Assembly: GCA_021372355.1 (NCBI GenBank)
Contig: JAJFUQ010000147.1
Location: 1 to 35,562 of the forward strand
Reading direction: 5' to 3'
DNA length: 35,562 nt
Source of the DNA: Nocardiaceae bacterium
GTDB taxonomy: Bacteria; Actinomycetota; Actinomycetes; Mycobacteriales; Mycobacteriaceae
Shown here: in pieces, positions 7,882 through 17,926 of the stretch
How positions within the stretch are numbered: the stretch's first letter is position 1
Layout of the letters: every line of letters starts with the position of its first letter
Made by a program: the position numbers and the translations under genes
Notes under the pieces: generated by a model
What the model was told of the DNA's origin: nothing
Seen by the model: only the letters and a program-made list of their open reading frames with translations
Databases searched by the model: none

Positions 7882-8967
7882 TCAGGTGAGTGCTGCATAC
7901 CGGTCGAGATGCCAGTCCCGCGAACCGAATTCGTACTCGATCGCGGTGAGGCGCTTGAAGTAGTGGCCGATCGCGAGTTCTTCGGTCATGCCCATCGCGC
8001 CGTGTAGTTGGACGGCGTTCTGTCCGACGAATCGGGCCGCCCGACAGACCGTCGCCTTCGCTGCAGACACCGCGCGTGCCCTGACCGCGGGCTCGGCATC
8101 GAGCTTGAGCGCCGCAAGATACTGCGCCGCCGCCGCCTGCTCGACCTCCATGTACATGTCGACCATGCGGTGCTGCAGTGCCTGGAAACTACTGATCGGA
8201 ACGCCGAACTGCGACCGCTGCTTCGTGTACTCGACGGTGTCGGCGAGCACCTTCCGCATCAATCCGACAGCTTCGGAAACGATCGCTGCCGTCGCCTCAT
8301 CGCGGGCTTGGTCGAGCGACGCCCAAGCGTCCTCGACAAGCAACGACTCCGCGGGCAGACGCAACCCATCGAACGTCAGGTCGGCGGCAGTGCGGTCGTC
8401 GATCGTGCGCATCGGCTTGCTGGTCAGCCCGGGCTGAGACTTCGCGGGGACGACGAACAACGCGATCCGGTCGGCATCGGTGCGGGCGCTCACGAGCAGA
8501 TGGGTTGCGATGGGCGCCGCAATCACGGCGATCTTCTCGCCGTCGAGAACCCACTCGTCGCCATCGCGACGAGCCGTCGTCATGACCGCGTCCCACTCGG
8601 TGGCCGCGACCGCAACAACCGCGTCGCCCGCGGCGATCTGCCCCAGCAGGTCCTCGGCGCCGGCCCGCTTCAACAGGCCGCCCGCGAGCACCACAGTCTC
8701 GACGAATGGTTCGATGACCAGCGCGTTTCCGAGCGCTTCCAAGATGATCATGAGCTCGGTCGGACCGCCATCAAGGCCTCCGACCGACTCCGGGAACGTG
8801 GCCCCGAGGATGCCGAGTTCGTCGGCGAACCCACGCCAGATCTCGGGTTGCCAGCCGGCGCCCGATTTCGCCGCTGCCCGGCTCTTCTCGAGGTCGTATC
8901 GGGCAGACAGAAACTTTGCGACCGTGTCGCGAAGCATCAGCTGTTCGTTGGTGAAGGAGAAGTCCAC
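7882..8967 (-). CDS. Acyl-CoA dehydrogenase, short subunit type
   Basis: This 361-residue acyl-CoA dehydrogenase starts MDFSFTNEQLMLRDTVAKFL. It has a recognisable C-terminal helical domain (YTKQRSQFGVPISSFQALQHR; AVQLHGAMGMTEE near 330). I do not see the usual YEGTxxIQ catalytic-base loop at its C terminus. It begins 4 bp after the stop of a 403-residue acyl-CoA dehydrogenase. Adjacent pairs of about 360 and 400 residues form alpha2beta2 heterotetramers in mycobacterial steroid catabolism, and I infer the same here. Expected reaction: FAD-dependent alpha,beta-dehydrogenation of a bulky acyl-CoA. Confidence 0.9.
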   Translation of the reverse strand: MDFSFTNEQLMLRDTVAKFLSARYDLEKSRAAAKSGAGWQPEIWRGFADELGILGATFPESVGGLDGGPTELMIILEALGNALVIEPFVETVVLAGGLLKRAGAEDLLGQIAAGDAVVAVAATEWDAVMTTARRDGDEWVLDGEKIAVIAAPIATHLLVSARTDADRIALFVVPAKSQPGLTSKPMRTIDDRTAADLTFDGLRLPAESLLVEDAWASLDQARDEATAAIVSEAVGLMRKVLADTVEYTKQRSQFGVPISSFQALQHRMVDMYMEVEQAAAAQYLAALKLDAEPAVRARAVSAAKATVCRAARFVGQNAVQLHGAMGMTEELAIGHYFKRLTAIEYEFGSRDWHLDRYAALT

Positions 8968-8971
8968 GTCC

Positions 8972-10183
8972 TCAGAGCCCCAATGCTGCTTTGGCGAGAA
9001 TGTTTCGCTGAATTTCGTTGCTGCCGGCGTAGATCGAGCCTGCGCGGTCGTTGAAATAACGCAACGGGGCCACTGCCTGCCAGGGTTCGCCGCTGACGTA
9101 ACCGTCGGCCGGTGCCGTGAAGTGCGGGACGTGACCGCCGGGCATCGTCGCGTGCGGTTGGTACAGGCGCCCGCGAGGTCCGGCCGCTTCGAGCGCCAAT
9201 TCGGTGATTGCCTGACTGAGCTCGGTGCCGAGAATCTTCAACATCGACGCCGCCGGACCGGGGTTTTTCCCCGCCGCAACGTCAGAGAGCAGACGCGACT
9301 CGAGGATCTCCATGACATCTGTCCGAATCCGAATGTCGGCAAGCCGCGACCGGAACCCCGGGCTCTCGATCAACGGGCCACACTGCTGCGCGACGTCGTC
9401 GACCCACACCTGCAGCATCGGCGACATCGCGAGGCCGCCGCGTTCGAAGTTCAACAGATACTTCGCGACCGTCCAGCCGTCGTCGATCTGACCGATGACG
9501 TTGGCCTTGGGCACCCGGACCTGGTCGAAGAACACTTGGTTCTGCACTTCTTCGCCGGAGCTCATGACGAGCGGGCGAATCTCGATACCCGGCGTCCGCA
9601 TGTCCATCAGCAGGAACGTGATGCCCTGCTGTTTCGTGCCGGTGCGCGACGTACGCACGAGGCAGAAGATCCAGTTGGCCTCGGTCGCGTGGGTCGTCCA
9701 GATCTTGCTTCCCGTACAGACCAGATCGTCGCCGTCCTCGACGGCGGCCATCGACAACGAGGCCAGGTCCGAGCCTGACTCCGGCTCGGAATAGCCCTGA
9801 CAGAAGAACACCTCGCCCGTCAGAATCCGCGGGAGGAAGTAGTCTTTCTGCTCCGTGGTCCCGAACGCGACGATCGCATGAGCGACCATCTTGATCCCCA
9901 TGGGCGAGAGCAGCGGCGCACCAGCGAGCGTGCACTCACGATTGAAGATGTAGTGCTGCATCAGGTTCCAGTTGCACCCGCCATACTGCACCGGCCAGGC
10001 CGGAGCCGCCCAACCCTTGCGCCGAAGGATCTCCTGCCACTTCATGCTGGATTCGTGGTCCGGGTAGACGCTCGTCATGAGCTTGCCGGCACGCCGCAGG
10101 TCGGGAGTGAGGTGTTCGTCGAGGAACTCGCGCACCTCGGTCTGGAACGCCAGATCCGCTGGCGAGAGACTGATATCCATCAC
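8972..10183 (-). CDS. Acyl-CoA dehydrogenase, long subunit type
   Basis: The 403-residue protein carries the full acyl-CoA dehydrogenase fold. It has an N-terminal helical domain (WQEILRRKGWAAPAWPVQYGG), a middle beta domain with FCQGYSEPESGSDLASL and GSKIWTTHA (FAD contacts), and a C-terminal RAGSIYAGSNEIQRNILAK. The position of the classical YEGT glutamate is alanine (YAGS), so the base may be elsewhere or come from the partner subunit. The ATG overlaps the acyl-CoA ligase stop by 4 bp (10180-10183) and the partner gene follows after 4 bp. It probably forms a heteromer with the downstream gene product. Confidence 0.92.
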   Translation of the reverse strand: MMDISLSPADLAFQTEVREFLDEHLTPDLRRAGKLMTSVYPDHESSMKWQEILRRKGWAAPAWPVQYGGCNWNLMQHYIFNRECTLAGAPLLSPMGIKMVAHAIVAFGTTEQKDYFLPRILTGEVFFCQGYSEPESGSDLASLSMAAVEDGDDLVCTGSKIWTTHATEANWIFCLVRTSRTGTKQQGITFLLMDMRTPGIEIRPLVMSSGEEVQNQVFFDQVRVPKANVIGQIDDGWTVAKYLLNFERGGLAMSPMLQVWVDDVAQQCGPLIESPGFRSRLADIRIRTDVMEILESRLLSDVAAGKNPGPAASMLKILGTELSQAITELALEAAGPRGRLYQPHATMPGGHVPHFTAPADGYVSGEPWQAVAPLRYFNDRAGSIYAGSNEIQRNILAKAALGL

Positions 10184-11721
10184 GCATATTCCTTGCGTAG
10201 TTGCGGTTTGACGACCTTGCCGCTCGCGTTGCGCGGCAGCTCGGTGACGATCACCAGATCTTTGGGGTGCTTGTAGCGAGCGAGTCGTTCGTTGAGGAAC
10301 GGCTCGAGTTCGGCAAGCGTCAGTGAGTCGTCACCGGCGACAATCGCGACCGGTACCTCGCCCCACTTCTCATGCTCACGCCCGATGACGGCTGCCTCGC
10401 GAATCTTCGGGTGGCTGAACAGCACATTCTCGACTTCGGCGCAGTAGATGTTCTCGCCGCCGGAAATGATCATGTCCTTCTTGCGGTCGACCACGTAGAC
10501 GAAGCCTTCGTCGTCGACGCGAACGAGATCGCCCGAATGGAACCAGCCGCCCTCGAACGCCTCGGCGGTCGCTGCCGGCTTGTTCCAGTAGCCCTGCATC
10601 ATGGTCGGGCCGCGGTACACGATCTCGCCGATCTCTCCGGGCGCGACGTCGTTCATGTTGTCGTCGACGACTCGGACAGCGATCGTCGGGATCGGTTTGC
10701 CGACCGAGCCGAGCTTGCGGATCGCATCCTCGCCGTCGAGCACACACGTGATCGGCGACATCTCGGTCTGGCCGAACACGGCGATGTTGAGCGCGTTCGG
10801 AAAGACCTCAGCCATCGCCTTGAGCACCGAGTCCGACGCCGGTGCTGCTCCCCACGAGATGGTTTCGAGCTTCAGATCACGGTCTCGAACCGTCGGGTCC
10901 GCGCAGACGATCTGCCATTGCGCAGGAACGAGGAACACCGAGGTGGCGCCTTCTCGCTCCCACGCGTCGAGGGTGTCCGATGCGTTGAACAAGCCGAGTG
11001 GCTGAATCACGGTCTTGGCGCCGAGCAAGATGTTCGGCGCGATACTGCCGAGGCCCGCGATGTGGAACAGCGGAGCCGCGCAGAAGTAGACGCTGTCTCG
11101 ACTCGTACGCAGTGCCCGGATGCACGTGAACGCCTGAGCCTGCATGTTGCCGTGCGACAGGATCGCGCCCTTGGGACTGCCCGTCGTGCCCGAGGTGTAC
11201 ATGATCAGCGCCGGAGTGTCTTCCGGGACGTCGACGTCCGGATGCGGCTGGCCCTCCTCGGCGATCAGTGACTCGTATGCGACCGCATCCCCGACGGGTT
11301 CCGAACCCAGGACGATGCTCAAATCGATGCCCGGCACCTGCTGACTGACCGCCGCGATGAGTTTGACGAGCATGCCGTCGGTGATGACCACTTTCGCGCC
11401 GCTGTCGCTGACGATGTAACCGAGCTCCGGAGGGGTGAGGCGGAAGTTGACCGGCACCGCGATCGCGCCGAGCAGATTGATCGCCAGAACCGACTCGATG
11501 TACTCGGTGTAGTTGAGCATGACGATCAACACGCGATCGCCGAAGCCGACTCCCCTGCGCGCCAACGCATCCGCGAGCTTGTGCGAGCGGTCGTGAAGCT
11601 GTCGCCACGTGGTGTCGACACCGCTGAACTTGAACGCAACAGCGTCGGGTCGCATGTCCGCGTGGATCGCGACCTGGTTGTTCCAATGGTTGCGTCGGGA
11701 ACGCAGGGGCTGGTCGGTCAT
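10180..11721 (-). CDS. Acyl-CoA synthetase (FadD-type, ANL superfamily)
   Basis: At 513 residues this is an adenylate-forming acyl-CoA ligase. The P-loop is MYTSGTTGSPKGAILSHGN (near residues 172-190). The A5 motif is FGQTEMSP. The hinge region has GWFHSGDLVRVDDEGFVYVVDRKK and SGGENIYCAEVE, and the C-terminal catalytic lysine is in RNASGKV. It makes an acyl-AMP from a carboxylic acid and ATP, then the CoA thioester. The ATG at 11721 has an AAGGAG ribosome site 6 bases upstream and begins 10 bp after the flavoprotein stop. It should supply the acyl-CoA that the two downstream dehydrogenases oxidise. Confidence 0.94.
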   Translation of the reverse strand: MTDQPLRSRRNHWNNQVAIHADMRPDAVAFKFSGVDTTWRQLHDRSHKLADALARRGVGFGDRVLIVMLNYTEYIESVLAINLLGAIAVPVNFRLTPPELGYIVSDSGAKVVITDGMLVKLIAAVSQQVPGIDLSIVLGSEPVGDAVAYESLIAEEGQPHPDVDVPEDTPALIMYTSGTTGSPKGAILSHGNMQAQAFTCIRALRTSRDSVYFCAAPLFHIAGLGSIAPNILLGAKTVIQPLGLFNASDTLDAWEREGATSVFLVPAQWQIVCADPTVRDRDLKLETISWGAAPASDSVLKAMAEVFPNALNIAVFGQTEMSPITCVLDGEDAIRKLGSVGKPIPTIAVRVVDDNMNDVAPGEIGEIVYRGPTMMQGYWNKPAATAEAFEGGWFHSGDLVRVDDEGFVYVVDRKKDMIISGGENIYCAEVENVLFSHPKIREAAVIGREHEKWGEVPVAIVAGDDSLTLAELEPFLNERLARYKHPKDLVIVTELPRNASGKVVKPQLRKEYA

Positions 11722-11731
11722 CCAAGGCTCC

Positions 11732-13111
<1,380 letters not shown>

Positions 13112-13137
13112 TTATTTGTCGTATCGCCAATTACTCG

Positions 13138-13171
13138 CAGCATAGTTGACAACTAACCTTGTCTAAAGAGG
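13138..13171 (-). promoter_or_regulatory. Promoter with palindromic operator upstream of the flavoprotein-fadD-fadE operon
   Basis: On the minus strand TTAGAC (-35-like), a 16-bp spacer and TATGCT (-10, TANNNT type) precede the gene. The perfect palindrome TAGTTG-A-CAACTA at 13143-13155 lies in the spacer and touches the -10, where a bound repressor would block polymerase. TTG/CAA arms of this kind are typical of MarR-family sites. No marR gene is seen in the window, so the regulator is unknown. Confidence 0.5.
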
Positions 13172-13228
13172 TAATTTCGGCCAGTGTTCAGACCGACTGG
13201 GTCCGCCGCGCATTTGGCGAGCCGCTTT

Positions 13229-14158
13229 CTAGAACGGGCACTTACCCTGCTTCTCCGCCGGCTGGAACGAGGAGAGCCCGACCTCCAGGTAGGACGCGGC
13301 CATCCGTTGATACTGGAGCCGGTTGTAGGCCATCGGGGTGTAGTGGAACCGCTTGGGGAGATACCGATAGGCGAGGCGAACACCGCGAGTCAGCACCGTG
13401 AACTCCAGGTCATGGCGCCAATTCCAGCGGAAACCCGTCAGTTCGCGCACGCGGTCGTGCGCTGCCCCGAACGACAGCACCGCGAACACGTGACCGACGA
13501 CCGGTCCGGCAATCAACCACAGCGGAGAGAAGGCTCGAGGCAGGACGTCAGGGTAAGGCGAGTGCAGAAGCAGGTCCATCGCCTGCTTGATCTCCGGAGT
13601 CTCCTCGAGGCGGGTTTGGACCATCCGCTCATAGAACGCACACGCCCCGTCGTAAGTCGTGGGTAGCGCACCGTTACCCGAGAGCTCCAGCCCAGCACTC
13701 CCCTGGCGCCAGTAGTCCCAGAAGTCCTGGCCGTCTTGCGGCGTGAGCCTCTCACCGGTGATCGGTTCATAGGAATTCCGCAACGCCATGAATGCGCTGA
13801 CGATGATGAAGTTCCAGACGTCAGGTTCGTACGCATGGAACTTCTGGCCGTTCCGGCCAATACCCTTCACATCGCGGTGCAGCCGGCGCAGGCGCTCGAA
13901 TTGCGCCTGCCGGTCCGCTTCATCGCCGTACAGCAGAATCTGGTCGACCACGCCCGTGCGCAGCGCCCTACCCCAGGGGTCGTCACGGAATCGGCCGGTC
14001 CAGTCGATGGCCGCGGCGACGGGAGGCAGTGCCGCCTGGTCGTACACGCCGAAGAAGTACAAGCCAGTGAACGCCGACGCGGTGAACCACTTGAACTTCT
14101 CGAAACGCGCCGCATCGACACTGGCGTCAACCCTGGGGACTTCAGCTACTGCTGCCAT
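13229..14158 (-). CDS. Oxygenase MpaB family (DUF2236) protein 3
   Basis: The 309-residue protein has the MpaB/DUF2236 features: FEKFKWFTASAFTGLYFFG near the N terminus, RRLHRDVKGIGRNGQKFHAYEPDVW (the His-bearing helices, about residues 90-114), NFIIVSAFMALRNSYEPI, then a long helical C-terminal part. The ATG at 14158 has AAAGGAG 8 bases upstream. An inverted repeat at 14175-14199 overlaps the probable TATCCT -10 and is shared with DUF2236 gene 1. The divergent TetR at 14259 is its likely repressor. Function is inferred from the family; the C-terminal GKCPF has no known role. Confidence 0.8.
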   Translation of the reverse strand: MAAVAEVPRVDASVDAARFEKFKWFTASAFTGLYFFGVYDQAALPPVAAAIDWTGRFRDDPWGRALRTGVVDQILLYGDEADRQAQFERLRRLHRDVKGIGRNGQKFHAYEPDVWNFIIVSAFMALRNSYEPITGERLTPQDGQDFWDYWRQGSAGLELSGNGALPTTYDGACAFYERMVQTRLEETPEIKQAMDLLLHSPYPDVLPRAFSPLWLIAGPVVGHVFAVLSFGAAHDRVRELTGFRWNWRHDLEFTVLTRGVRLAYRYLPKRFHYTPMAYNRLQYQRMAASYLEVGLSSFQPAEKQGKCPF

Positions 14159-14174
14159 CAGATCGCTCCTTTGC

Positions 14175-14199
14175 GATAGGATATGACAGATTTTCTATC
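14175..14199. promoter_or_regulatory. Inverted repeat GATAGGA-N11-TTCTATC, putative TetR operator (site 2)
   Basis: The arms at 14175-14181 and 14193-14199 are separated by 11 bp, as at 4805-4831. On the minus strand TATCCT inside it fits a -10 for the DUF2236 gene, followed closely by the ribosome site, so binding would repress that gene. It lies in the 100-bp region between this gene and the divergent tetR. Confidence 0.65.
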
Positions 14200-14258
14200 A
14201 CCTCCTAGCTCGAAAGCAAGGGAAATTTCGTCGTGGCGTTTCGTAGACTTGATACGAG

Positions 14259-14876
14259 ATGACAAACGACGCTGGTCACGGGCCCGAAACCGACGCGACA
14301 ACAAGGCGAATCCTGGACGCTGCCCGGGACTGTTTTGTCGAGACCGGCGTCCGAAAGACGACAATGAACGCCGTTGCCGACCGGGCCGGCGTCGGCGTGG
14401 CGACGGTGTATCGGCGCTTTCCACAGAAGCCCCAACTCGTCCGGACGGTTCTCTTCCGAGAGGCGACCGAACTCGTCAACGGCGTCGACGCCGCGATCGT
14501 CGGCGCCAAGACGTTCGAAGACGAACTACTGACCGGATTCGTGGCATTCACGCGCGAACTGATGACCCGCAGTCTTTTGCACGACATGAACGACTCGGAT
14601 GACGTCGCCGAGGCCTTGAAGGCACTCCCCGGCCATGGCACGCCGATTCTCGGCCTGGGCCGGGCATATCTGGCCGACATGATTCGCAAGCGACAGGCGA
14701 ACGGCGAACTCGACCAGGACTTCGACGCGGACATGGTCGCCGAAATCTACGCTCGCCTGGCCCACTCGCTCGCCATGATTCCAGAGGGCGTAATCCCGCT
14801 CGAGGACCCGGAAAAAGCGAGCGCTTTCGCGCAGAAGTACCTTCTGCCGCTTTTGCGGCCAATTTCCGAAATCTGA
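14259..14876 (+). CDS. TetR/AcrR family transcriptional regulator
   Basis: This 205-residue regulator has an N-terminal TetR HTH (TRRILDAARDCFVETGV, then AVADRAGVGVATVYRRFPQK, about residues 14-62). A C-terminal ligand domain includes FVAFTRELMTRSLLHDM and EIYARLAHSLAMIPEG. It is divergent from DUF2236 gene 3, with the shared inverted repeat in between, and upstream of an MFS exporter on its own strand. A same-type operator near 4.8 kb suggests it governs at least two DUF2236 loci. The ligand may be a hydrophobic substrate that the MFS pump also exports, which is inference. Confidence 0.9.
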   Translation: MTNDAGHGPETDATTRRILDAARDCFVETGVRKTTMNAVADRAGVGVATVYRRFPQKPQLVRTVLFREATELVNGVDAAIVGAKTFEDELLTGFVAFTRELMTRSLLHDMNDSDDVAEALKALPGHGTPILGLGRAYLADMIRKRQANGELDQDFDADMVAEIYARLAHSLAMIPEGVIPLEDPEKASAFAQKYLLPLLRPISEI

Positions 14877-14942
14877 CCGTTAGCGACCACCAAATCTCGC
14901 GGATTGCATTGGCAGTATTGGAAATTCAGTAGATTGCCGGTC

Positions 14943-15040
14943 TAGCTATCCACTAGCTACTCAGTGTGCCAAATGTCCAAATCGGATCGAAGTTGATCTC
15001 TTGTGACTAGGTACACATGACCTGCCATTTAGCCAGGTCA
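14943..15040. promoter_or_regulatory. Regulatory region upstream of the MFS transporter (three sequence elements)
   Basis: Three elements are visible in the 238-bp gap. TAGCTA occurs twice, at 14943-14948 and 14954-14959, 5 bp apart. TGTGA-N6-ACACA at 15002-15017 resembles a CRP/GlxR site, matching 9 of 10 half-site bases. A perfect inverted repeat TGACCTG-N9-CAGGTCA spans 15018-15040. The last looks like a TetR-type operator but differs from the 14175 element. Function is inferred. Confidence 0.4.
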
Positions 15041-15114
15041 GAGTGTCCAGGGACAGCTACTTACCGGTAACCTCGGGTTGTCTCTTTGTTTGCCAACCTG
15101 TAACCATAGTAGCC

Positions 15115-16659
15115 ATGGCAACTACTCATTTGATGGCTCCGGGCCATCTCGCAGTCAACGACGACTCGGCGGTTGAGAAGCTGCCGATGGCCGTTCTTAC
15201 CGCCATGTGTCTGGCGCTCGTTCTCGTCGTCGCTTCGGTGACCGCGATCAACCTGACGTTGCCGGACCTGGCTCTCGGCTTGCACGCGTCGAACACCCAG
15301 CTGACGTGGGTCGCCGATGGCTACACCGTCACCCTGGCGGCACTGGTCCTCCCCCTCGGCGCTCTCGGTGACCGGATCGGCCGACGCCGCCTGCTCATCG
15401 CCGGCGCGGGCGTGTTCGCGATCGCGTCGTTCTTTGCGGGACGCGTCGACACTGTCGAGCAACTCATCGGCTTCCGCGTCGCCATGGGCGTCGGCGCGGC
15501 CATGATCATGCCGGGAACTCTCGCCACGATCACTGCCGTCTTCCCCGCGGAACTTCGGTCCAAGGGTGTCGCGGTGTGGTCCGGTTGTGCTGGAGCGGGC
15601 GCGATCTTCGGACTTCTGGTGTCCGGCTTTGTTCTGGAGCACTCCGACTGGCGCATGATCTTCACCATCAGCGCGGTCGCCGCAGGTGTCGCCGGCCTCG
15701 GCGCACTGATCTTCGCGCCGGAAACGCGCGACGAGAACCCCCCGAAGGCCGACTACTTCGGATCGCTGTTCACCGGCCTCTCGATCGGCTCGCTCGTATA
15801 CGCCATCATCAACGGCGCCCGCCGCGGCTGGACCGACCACATCGTGCTCGCGATGTTCGCACTCGCCGTCGTATCGATCGTCGCTTACGTGGTTGCTGGT
15901 TTGCGCACCAAGGACTCCGTCCTCGACCCCCGGTTCTTCGCCCGCCGCGGCTTCCTCACCGGCTCGGTCACCGTGGTCGCGCAGTTCATGGCCGTCATGG
16001 GCTTCTTCTTCGTCGGCCTGCAGTACCTGCTGCTGATCCGTAACTTCAGCCCGCTCGAGGCAGCCGTCGCGCTCCTGCCGGTGGCCGGAGTGATGCTGCC
16101 GGTCGCAGCCCTCACCCCGACCCTCCTGCGTTTCGTCACGGTGAACGTTGCCACCGCGTTCGGCCTGTTCCTCATGGCCGGCTCGATGGTCTACGCATCG
16201 ACGTTGACCGCCACCTCGAGCTACGACCAGTTCCTTATCGGTCTACTCGTGTCCGGCGTCGGCCTGGGAATCACCAGCTCGACCGGTACGAACCTCATCG
16301 TGAGCTCGCTGTCGCCGCAGCAGCAGGGCACCGCGTCGGCCGTCAACGACTCGACCCGTGAGGTCGGCTCGGCCGTCGGTATCGCGCTCATGGGTTCGAT
16401 CTTCGCGACGAACTACCGCAGCAACCTGCCCGACCTGTCACAGCTGCAGCCGGACGTCGCGACCCACATCCGGGACTCGGCGCCGAGCGGCATCACCATC
16501 ACCGAACACATGGGTCCGGCAGCGGCGAACCTCGCCGAGGGAGTGCGTAACGCCTTCATGCACGGATTCTCGACGTCGCTGCTGATCGTCTCGATCTTCC
16601 TCGTCGTCGGTGGCGTGGTGACGCTGTTCGCACCGAAGCGCATTCCCATCGGTCACTGA
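15115..16659 (+). CDS. MFS drug/efflux transporter, DHA2 (14-TM, EmrB/QacA) family
   Basis: From ATG at 15115 the product is 514 residues; GTG at 15043 would add 24 residues without hydrophobic or family-like content, so I prefer the ATG. Fourteen hydrophobic helices can be traced. Helix 1 contains the N..LP signature (INLTLPDLA). Loop 2-3 has the MFS motif A (GALGDRIGRRRLL). The late DSTREVGSAVGIALMGS is typical of DHA2 pumps. These are proton antiporters that expel hydrophobic drugs or metabolites. It follows tetR by 238 bp with several operator-like repeats, and a strong terminator lies just downstream. Confidence 0.9.
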   Translation: MATTHLMAPGHLAVNDDSAVEKLPMAVLTAMCLALVLVVASVTAINLTLPDLALGLHASNTQLTWVADGYTVTLAALVLPLGALGDRIGRRRLLIAGAGVFAIASFFAGRVDTVEQLIGFRVAMGVGAAMIMPGTLATITAVFPAELRSKGVAVWSGCAGAGAIFGLLVSGFVLEHSDWRMIFTISAVAAGVAGLGALIFAPETRDENPPKADYFGSLFTGLSIGSLVYAIINGARRGWTDHIVLAMFALAVVSIVAYVVAGLRTKDSVLDPRFFARRGFLTGSVTVVAQFMAVMGFFFVGLQYLLLIRNFSPLEAAVALLPVAGVMLPVAALTPTLLRFVTVNVATAFGLFLMAGSMVYASTLTATSSYDQFLIGLLVSGVGLGITSSTGTNLIVSSLSPQQQGTASAVNDSTREVGSAVGIALMGSIFATNYRSNLPDLSQLQPDVATHIRDSAPSGITITEHMGPAAANLAEGVRNAFMHGFSTSLLIVSIFLVVGGVVTLFAPKRIPIGH

Positions 16660-16668
16660 CACTGACCT

Positions 16669-16712
16669 CAAAGAACGCGTTGGAACCTATCCGGGTTTCA
16701 ACGCGTTCTTTG
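16669..16712 (+). terminator. Intrinsic-terminator-like hairpin after the MFS gene
   Basis: Perfect 14-bp arms CAAAGAACGCGTTG (16669-16682) and CAACGCGTTCTTTG (16699-16712) flank a 16-base loop, 10 bases after the transporter stop. There is no long U-tract beyond the TTT in the stem, as is common in actinobacteria. It separates the transporter from the acyltransferase gene. Confidence 0.8.
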
Positions 16713-16750
16713 TCGCCCTACGGGCAGTAAAACCGCTTAGGATCAGCCCC

Positions 16751-17416
16751 GTGTTGGTCACCTTGCTGTTTCTGCTGCCACCGGGACGCTTGAAGAACCG
16801 CCTCCTGTGCCGTCTCGGTCACGACATTCATCCGACGGCGCAGATCGGCATCTGCCTCGTTCGGGGTGTGCGCCGTTTCGAACTCGCCGAAGGCGTGAAG
16901 ATCGGTCACGGCAACGCCTTCCGCGGACTGCTCCTCGTCCGAATGGGGCTCGGCGCACTCATCCACCAGTTCAACTGGATCAGCGGAGACTCGGGCGCCA
17001 ACAAAGATCTCACTGGTCTGCCCCACGCACGATCTCTCATCATGGCGAGAAATTCGCATATCTACAGTCGGCATTACATCGACTGCGGTGGCGGTATCGA
17101 AATGGGCGAGGACACCTACATCACCGGCGTGCGGAGCACGTTCATGAGCCATGGCTACGAGCCGACCACCGGACTGATCGTGCTGTCGCCGACGCGCTTG
17201 GAGGCCAAGTCGATGATCGCCTTGTGCTCGACGATCCTCCACGGCACGGTCGTGGGCGCGGGCACCTTCGTTGCGGCAGGCGCGGTGACCAAGCCCAATC
17301 AGCAACTCGAACCGCATTCGCTCTACGGCGGTTCGCCGGCAAAGCGGATCTCGGACTACGAGATCAACGAGATCACGTACGACATCAATCGGTACATTCC
17401 GCAGCAATCCTCGTAG
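16751..17416 (+). CDS. Hexapeptide-repeat (left-handed beta-helix) acyltransferase
   Basis: The 221-residue protein starts with a short hydrophobic segment (LVTLLFLLPPGRLKNRLL). It then shows imperfect hexapeptide turns (IHPTAQIGICLV, GVKIGHGNAF, GIEMGEDTYITG, GTVVGAGTFVAAGAV) and the closing LYGGSPAKRI found in CysE/Maa/WcaF-type acetyltransferases. It probably transfers an acyl group to a sugar or lipid acceptor at the membrane. The start is GTG at 16751. Its stop lies next to the 3' end of the convergent rnpB, so the rnpB transcript must end in or near this gene. The acceptor is unknown. Confidence 0.8.
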   Translation: MLVTLLFLLPPGRLKNRLLCRLGHDIHPTAQIGICLVRGVRRFELAEGVKIGHGNAFRGLLLVRMGLGALIHQFNWISGDSGANKDLTGLPHARSLIMARNSHIYSRHYIDCGGGIEMGEDTYITGVRSTFMSHGYEPTTGLIVLSPTRLEAKSMIALCSTILHGTVVGAGTFVAAGAVTKPNQQLEPHSLYGGSPAKRISDYEINEITYDINRYIPQQSS

Positions 17417-17417
17417 G

Positions 17418-17826
<409 letters not shown>

Positions 17827-17926
17827 CGTGAAATGGTACCTGGCCGCAGCGCCATTCCTGGACTGCGCGCCCGTAGCGCTAGGCTCTGAAGTTGTTCCCG
17901 TTCAGTCCCACACGGAGGTGCATGCG

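Noticed and set aside
15043..15114. GTG at 15043 as start of the MFS transporter
   Set aside because: The extra 24 residues lack family features; ATG 15115 puts the first membrane helix at a normal distance.
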